Below, one piece after another: positions 59,777 to 64,000 of a stretch of 64,000 nucleotides of DNA. Source of the stretch: Streptomyces sp. R21 (GTDB lineage: Bacteria; Actinomycetota; Actinomycetes; Streptomycetales; Streptomycetaceae). The stretch spans positions 496,001 to 560,000 of the forward strand of contig NZ_CP163435.1 of assembly GCF_041051975.1 (NCBI RefSeq). Reading direction: 5' to 3'. The translations under genes were made by a program, and so were the position numbers. Each line of letters starts with the position of its first letter. Within the stretch, counting starts at the first letter, position 1. A model generated the notes under the pieces. The model saw nothing but the letters and a program-made list of their open reading frames with translations, made no database searches and had not been told where the DNA came from.

Positions 59777-61045
59777 TCAGGCGCGGTTCGGTGCCGGCTC
59801 CGGCTCGGAGGGAAGCGCTGCCGCGCGGCGGGGCAGCAGCAGCGGGGTCGCCAGCAGGAGCACCCCGGCCAGACCGATGGCCGTGCGCAGGCCGAGCAGG
59901 CCGCCCAGCACGCCCCAGGCGGCCGTCAGCAGCGCGGTCGAGGCCTTGGTCGTCACCGCCCAGGCGGACAGCGTGCGGGCGACCCGGTCGGTCGCGGTGC
60001 GCTCCAGGCGGTAGCTGGCGGAGACGGGGTTGAAGACCCCGCAGCAGAAGATCAGTCCGAGTTCGACGCCCATGACCAGCAGCAGCCCGCCGGTCCCCGG
60101 CCCGAGGAAGGCCAGGCCGACGGGCCAGACGGCCCGCAGCGAGCCTGCGACGACCAGGACCTGGTTCTGCCCGAACCGGTTGACGAGCGGCCGGGCCAGC
60201 CGTGAACCGAGCAGCCCGCCGATCGAGGGCGCGGCGAAGGCGAGACCGTACTGCCACGGTGTGAACCCGAGCCGGCCGAGCATCAGGACGGCCAGCAGCG
60301 GCTGGGTGGCCATCACCAAGCCGTTGAACAGGGCGGTGTTGAAGAACAGCGGACGCAGCGACGCGTCGGCGAGGATGTACCGCCACCCGTCGAGCAGGTC
60401 CCCGGCCCGCATGCGCGTGCCCTCCCGGCGCTTGGGCGGTGGCTCGTGCCTGCCCATCGCGCGGATACCGAGGGCCGAGAGCAGGTAGCTGACCGCGTCG
60501 GCCACCACCGTCGCGACCGGGCCGAGGAGCCCGATCGCCGCGCCGCCCAGCGGCGGTCCGATGATCGTGGTCGTCCAGGCCGTGGACTCGAACCGGGCGT
60601 TGGCGACCAGTAGGTCCTCGGTCGGCAGCAGCGTCTTCAGGTATGCGCCGGAGGCGGCACGGAAGGTGATGTCGGCCGCCGCGACGACGACCGAGACCAG
60701 CAGCAGCTGAAGGAAGGTGAGCATGCCGAGCGCGAACGCGCCGGGGATCGTCAGCAGCGCCGCGAACCGCACCAGGTCCATTGCGATCAGCACCGGCCGC
60801 TTGCGGCGGAACTCCACCCACGGGCCGAGCGGCACCGCCACGGCCGCACCCACCGCGGACCCCACGGAGGCGAGCGCGGCGACCTCGGCCGGTCCCGCGT
60901 GCAGCACCCGGACGGCGATGAGCGGGAAGGCACCGAAGGCCAGCCATGTCCCGAGCGCGCTGGTCCCGTACGCTCCCCAGAGCCACCCGAACTGCCGCCC
61001 CAGCCGATGTCCGCGCAGCTGCCCCAGCCGGTGCCCGCTCCCCAT
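59777..61045 (-). CDS. MFS transporter, probable exporter
   Basis: 422 residues from ATG 61045 behind GGGGGAG. Twelve transmembrane helices can be traced; the loop 2-3 motif is altered (GPWVEFRRKRPVLIAMD). The second half begins after a basic loop (EPPPKRREGTRMRAGD). It belongs to the MFS_3/enterobactin-exporter-like type common for antibiotic or siderophore efflux. It is divergent from a LysR gene with one palindrome between them, so it is probably controlled by that regulator. The substrate is unknown. Confidence 0.92.
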   Translation of the reverse strand: MGSGHRLGQLRGHRLGRQFGWLWGAYGTSALGTWLAFGAFPLIAVRVLHAGPAEVAALASVGSAVGAAVAVPLGPWVEFRRKRPVLIAMDLVRFAALLTIPGAFALGMLTFLQLLLVSVVVAAADITFRAASGAYLKTLLPTEDLLVANARFESTAWTTTIIGPPLGGAAIGLLGPVATVVADAVSYLLSALGIRAMGRHEPPPKRREGTRMRAGDLLDGWRYILADASLRPLFFNTALFNGLVMATQPLLAVLMLGRLGFTPWQYGLAFAAPSIGGLLGSRLARPLVNRFGQNQVLVVAGSLRAVWPVGLAFLGPGTGGLLLVMGVELGLIFCCGVFNPVSASYRLERTATDRVARTLSAWAVTTKASTALLTAAWGVLGGLLGLRTAIGLAGVLLLATPLLLPRRAAALPSEPEPAPNRA

Positions 61046-61144
61046 GCCCGTCTCCCCCACCACTCGCTCCGCACAACCGATCCGCGATCGGAAGTATCAA
61101 AGCGAGCACCACCACCAGGGATCAAACAACCGCAGAGCGGCCGG

Positions 61145-61159
61145 CCACAACCAACGGTT
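61145..61159. promoter_or_regulatory. Candidate LysR operator
   Basis: ACAACC-AAC-GGTTGT is a perfect 6-3-6 palindrome 20 bp before the LysR start, in the region shared with the divergent MFS gene. The position and symmetry suit autoregulation by the LysR protein. Confidence 0.6.
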
Positions 61160-61178
61160 GTACCCCTAGGGTGTCGGC

Positions 61179-62114
61179 ATGGACCTAGACACCGTCCGGA
61201 CCTTCGTCGCCGCCGCCGACACGGGGCAGTTCCAGGAGGCCGCCGCCGAACTGGCGGTCACCCAGCAGGCCGTCTCCAAGCGCATCGCCGCGCTGGAGCG
61301 CGACCTCGACGTGCGCCTGTTCACCCGCACCGCGCGCGGTGCGCAGCTCACCATCGACGGGCAGGCGTTCCTGCCCCATGCCCGCGAACTGCTGCGCGTC
61401 GCCGAGCGCGCGGTCGCATCCGTGCGCACCGGCCGCCGTCCGCTGCGCGTCGACATCATCGCCTCGCGCGGCGCGGCGTCGGGCCTGATGCGCGGTTTCC
61501 ACCGCGCGCACCCCGAGATCGAGCTCGACGTGATGTGGCTGTTCGACATCGAGACGGCCGTCGCCGCCATCCGGTCAGGTGAGATCGACGCGTCGTTCCG
61601 CGCCGTCACCGTGCCCGGCCGGCCCCTTCCCGACGACATCGAGTCCGTCCGGGTGCTCGACGAGCCGCTCCAACTCCTCACCGGACCCGCCCACGCACTG
61701 GCGGGCGCCCGCTCGGTGACCGTCGCTCAGCTCGCCGGGCACCGGATCTGGATGCCCGGCCTCGCCCCCGGAACCGAGTGGACCGCCTACTACGACGACC
61801 TCGTCGCCGAGTTCGGCCTCACCATCGAGGCGACCGGCCCCAACTTCGGCTCCGACGCGCTCCTCGACACCGTCGCCGACACCCCGGCCCTGGCCACCTT
61901 CATGGGCGAGCACACCCGTCTGGTCTGGCCCGCCGGCCACGGCCTGCGCCGTATCCCGGTGACCGATCCGACACCCGTCTACCCGCACTCGCTCCTGTGG
62001 CACCGCGACAACCCCCACCCGGCGCTGGCCACCCTCCGCGACCATCTCGCCGCCGCAACGGCCGGCCAGGACGCGGCCGGGACCTGGGTACCGGGCTGGG
62101 TGAATCCGCGCTGA
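61179..62114 (+). CDS. LysR-family transcriptional regulator
   Basis: 311 residues with the standard N-terminal HTH (VRTFVAAADTGQFQEAAAEL, VTQQAVSKRIAALERDLDVRL) and effector domain (ETAVAAIRSGEIDASFRAV). It is divergent from an MFS exporter gene. Typical action would be to activate the exporter when its substrate is bound and to repress its own gene through the palindrome at 61145-61159. The ligand is unknown. The ATG at 61179 lacks a clear AGGAGG, so it may be expressed at a low level. Confidence 0.93.
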   Translation: MDLDTVRTFVAAADTGQFQEAAAELAVTQQAVSKRIAALERDLDVRLFTRTARGAQLTIDGQAFLPHARELLRVAERAVASVRTGRRPLRVDIIASRGAASGLMRGFHRAHPEIELDVMWLFDIETAVAAIRSGEIDASFRAVTVPGRPLPDDIESVRVLDEPLQLLTGPAHALAGARSVTVAQLAGHRIWMPGLAPGTEWTAYYDDLVAEFGLTIEATGPNFGSDALLDTVADTPALATFMGEHTRLVWPAGHGLRRIPVTDPTPVYPHSLLWHRDNPHPALATLRDHLAAATAGQDAAGTWVPGWVNPR

Positions 62115-62127
62115 ACCCTGGGCGTAC

Positions 62128-63246
62128 TCAGCCGAACCGCAGAATGCGCGGTGCGAAGGTGCCCTCGGGACCGTCGGCTCGGCCGACCGACCAGACCGTC
62201 GTCGTGCCCGGTACCGGGGCCAGCCGCAGCACCGAGGAGTCGCCCTCCCCCGCCACCGCCGGTTCGCTGTACTCGGTGAACGACTGTCCGTTCCAGGCAA
62301 GGAAGTCCGGCCCTGGGACGAGCGGCGGATTACTGCCGGGCGGGCCCCACTTCTGCGAGCGGGCCACCGAGACCCAGCCCAGCGCACCGGACGAGGTGGG
62401 CGCCAGCGAGCTGATCGAGCCGAAATCGGTGGGCACGGTCACATGGCTCCACGCCTGCCCGTCCCAGCGGACCAGCAAGGGAGGAATCGGCCGGCCCGGC
62501 GGGCCGCCGACGAACCCGGCCGTGCCGCCCGCCCACACCTCCGTCGGCGACACCGCCAGAACGCTGCTCACGGCCGAGCGCGGAAACCCGTCCACGATCG
62601 TCTGCTGCCAGACCTGACCGTTCCAGTGGGACACCGTCGCGACCGAGTCGGTGGTGCCTGCCGCCCAGACGTCGTCGGCCGCCAGGATGTGCAGGCCGTA
62701 CACGGATCCCGGCGGCACCGGCACGTCCCGCCAGCCGCGCCCGTCCCAGCGCAGCAATACCTGCGCGCCGTCCCGCGAACCGATCAGCCAGGTCTCACCG
62801 CCGCCGACGACGACTTTGGTCAGTACGACACCGTGCGGCGGCCGGCTCTCGGACCAGGCGGTGCCGCCGAAGCGGAGCAGGTGGGCGCCGCCCGCCGAGT
62901 CGCGGCCGACCGCCCAGACCGCGGTCGATGAGGTCGCGGCGATGGACAGCAACTCCCCCTGCCAGCCGATCCCGGGCAGACTCTGGCGCTGCCACGCGGT
63001 GCCGTCCCAGCGCAGCATCAGCGGGAAGCCCGGCGCCTCGCGGCCGACGGCGTCGGCCCCCACCGCCCACGCCCGGTCCGGCCCGAACGCCACGGCCTCG
63101 TTGAGCCCGGCCTGTGGGCGTACCTGCGCCGGGACCGGAACGTGCTGCCAGGACAGGGTTTCCGCCGCGGCCGAGGTCATGACGGTGATGAGAGTGATGA
63201 GGGTCATGGCTGCGGCGAGGGCCGCGACGAGAAGTCTGCGTGTCAT
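62128..63246 (-). CDS. Secreted beta-propeller-like repeat protein, copy 1
   Basis: 372 residues from ATG 63246 with GGGAGG upstream. A signal peptide (LLVAALAAAMTLITLITVM, cleavage near AAA-ET) precedes about six repeats of the form W-DG-W-blade, each ending in a turn such as LRWDGTAWQRQ, LRFGGTAWSES, LRWDGRGWRDV, SHWNGQVWQQ, VRWDGQAWSHV and LAWNGQSFTEY. The repeat suggests a six- or seven-bladed propeller on the cell surface or released. There is no enzymatic motif. It starts 2 bp after the stop of the preceding gene, so the two are one operon. Confidence 0.85.
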   Translation of the reverse strand: MTRRLLVAALAAAMTLITLITVMTSAAAETLSWQHVPVPAQVRPQAGLNEAVAFGPDRAWAVGADAVGREAPGFPLMLRWDGTAWQRQSLPGIGWQGELLSIAATSSTAVWAVGRDSAGGAHLLRFGGTAWSESRPPHGVVLTKVVVGGGETWLIGSRDGAQVLLRWDGRGWRDVPVPPGSVYGLHILAADDVWAAGTTDSVATVSHWNGQVWQQTIVDGFPRSAVSSVLAVSPTEVWAGGTAGFVGGPPGRPIPPLLVRWDGQAWSHVTVPTDFGSISSLAPTSSGALGWVSVARSQKWGPPGSNPPLVPGPDFLAWNGQSFTEYSEPAVAGEGDSSVLRLAPVPGTTTVWSVGRADGPEGTFAPRILRFG

Positions 63247-63248
63247 GG

Positions 63249-64000
63249 TCAGCCTCCCAGCCGCTCGCTCATCAGGTTCGGTTTCGAGCCGTATATCTCG
63301 ACGGTTCCGAAGGAGATCAGTGAAGATCCGGCCCTCGTCAGTGCACTCGGTTTGACGTCGATCGCGTCTGTGCGCTCCGGACCGTAGGAGAAGGTGGTGC
63401 GGATGCCGTCGACCCGGGCGTACTTCGACTGGAACGCGCGGTCGCTGCGCACCGGCAGCCACAGCGCGCCGTCGGGGCCGCGCGCCATGCCCGCGGTGTA
63501 GGTGTCGCCCAGCGGTGGGTAAGTGGTGCGCCAGGCGTGCCCGTTGAAGGTCATCAAGTAGGTGCGGGCCACGCCGTCGGTGTACTGGCTGCCGCCGATC
63601 GTGGCCCGGCCGTGCGGTTCGAGCATGATCGTGTGCACGTTGCTGTTCGGTGGCAGCGGCACCTTCGCGTCCCGCCACTGCGTGCCGTTCCAGCGCAGGA
63701 CGGCGACACCGGTGCTGGTGTCCGCCCACGCCCACGCGTCGGTGGCCGTCCGCGCGGTGACCCCCATCAGGAACAGCACACCGTCCGGCGTGGACTGGGT
63801 GGTCCAGCCGGAACCGTCGTAGTGCAGCACCTTCAGCCCGGTGTCGTCCTCACCGACCACCCACGCTCCACCGGACACTGCGGTGAAGTCCTGGTAGGTC
63901 CACAGGGTCCCCGGCAGCGGGATCGCACTCCACCCGCCCGCCGACCGGCGCAGGATCTCTCCCGCGCCCGCGTGGTTGTGGAAGATCCACACCTCGTCGC
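63249..64000 (-). CDS. Secreted beta-propeller-like repeat protein, copy 2, cut by the window edge
   Basis: The reading frame runs open through position 64000, so the N terminus is outside the window. The visible part has the same blade pattern as its neighbour (VLHYDGSGWTTQ, VLRWNGTQWRDA, LMTFNGHAWRTT) and ends PNLMSERLGG. The TGA at 63251-63249 is 2 bp before the next ATG. The pair probably arose by duplication and works together. Confidence 0.8.
   Translation of the reverse strand, partial: DEVWIFHNHAGAGEILRRSAGGWSAIPLPGTLWTYQDFTAVSGGAWVVGEDDTGLKVLHYDGSGWTTQSTPDGVLFLMGVTARTATDAWAWADTSTGVAVLRWNGTQWRDAKVPLPPNSNVHTIMLEPHGRATIGGSQYTDGVARTYLMTFNGHAWRTTYPPLGDTYTAGMARGPDGALWLPVRSDRAFQSKYARVDGIRTTFSYGPERTDAIDVKPSALTRAGSSLISFGTVEIYGSKPNLMSERLGG

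Overview
The window is high-GC actinobacterial DNA, almost certainly from a Streptomyces chromosome. The signs are the G/C-rich third codon positions, GTG starts behind AAGGAG-type ribosome sites, secreted multidomain glycosidases with ricin-type (CBM13) lectin tails, and a glycopeptide-sensing van-type locus closely resembling the S. coelicolor one. Decayed insertion sequences and many pseudogenes suggest a variable, arm-like part of the chromosome.

The left 23 kb is the most coherent part and reads as one sugar-utilisation island. On the minus strand (about 1-3.97 kb) is a tightly overlapping operon for non-phosphorylative L-fucose catabolism: an FAH-family hydrolase, L-fuconate dehydratase, an SDR dehydrogenase, an AKR-type fucose dehydrogenase and the start of one more gene cut by the window edge. 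Divergent from it (4.8-9.4 kb) are a CUT2-type sugar ABC transporter (binding lipoprotein, double ATPase, permease) and a GntR/FCD repressor. The shared 840-bp control region holds four copies of one palindromic motif. Next come six secreted glycoside hydrolases (9.5-23 kb): GH59 galactosidase-like, a right-handed beta-helix enzyme with a CBM13 tail, a TAT-exported GH29 alpha-L-fucosidase, a GH54 alpha-L-arabinofuranosidase, and two tandem-duplicated GH5 enzymes with CBM13. Galactose-, arabinose- and fucose-cleaving enzymes beside fucose import and breakdown suggest the substrate is a fucosylated arabinogalactan (plant arabinogalactan-protein glycan) or similar fucosylated galactan. This substrate is an inference.

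From 23.3 to 26.6 kb lies mobile-element debris: a frame-disrupted IS630-family element, a truncated IS200/IS605-type tnpB with its end hairpin, and a small gene whose stop codon comes from the IS630 end. An M1-type metallopeptidase with a 9-bp tandem repeat in its signal anchor (26.6-28 kb) and a secreted NlpC/P60 hydrolase (29.2-30.3 kb) follow. The 31-43 kb part carries redox enzymes with their regulators: a LysR regulator, SDR/NmrA-like/F420-type oxidoreductases including one deleted pseudogene, a degraded TetR gene, an FG-GAP repeat protein, and an XRE regulator divergent from an SDR-AKR-flavodoxin oxidoreductase operon.

From 43.2 to 49.6 kb an ADP-ribosylglycohydrolase, an SDR, an MFS transporter and a small membrane protein sit among relics of at least three transposase types and of Dyp peroxidase, M56 peptidase and membrane-anchored protein genes. 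From 49.6 to 57.9 kb are two complete two-component systems, a lipoprotein divergent from the first, a truncated third histidine kinase containing a 9-bp repeat, a VOC protein and small secreted or membrane proteins. The second two-component system is VanRS-like and is followed divergently by a short VanY-type carboxypeptidase and a VanJ-like membrane phosphatase; vanH, vanA and vanX are absent here. The right edge has an MFS exporter divergent from a LysR regulator around a perfect palindrome, and two adjacent beta-propeller-like secreted proteins, the second cut by the window end.
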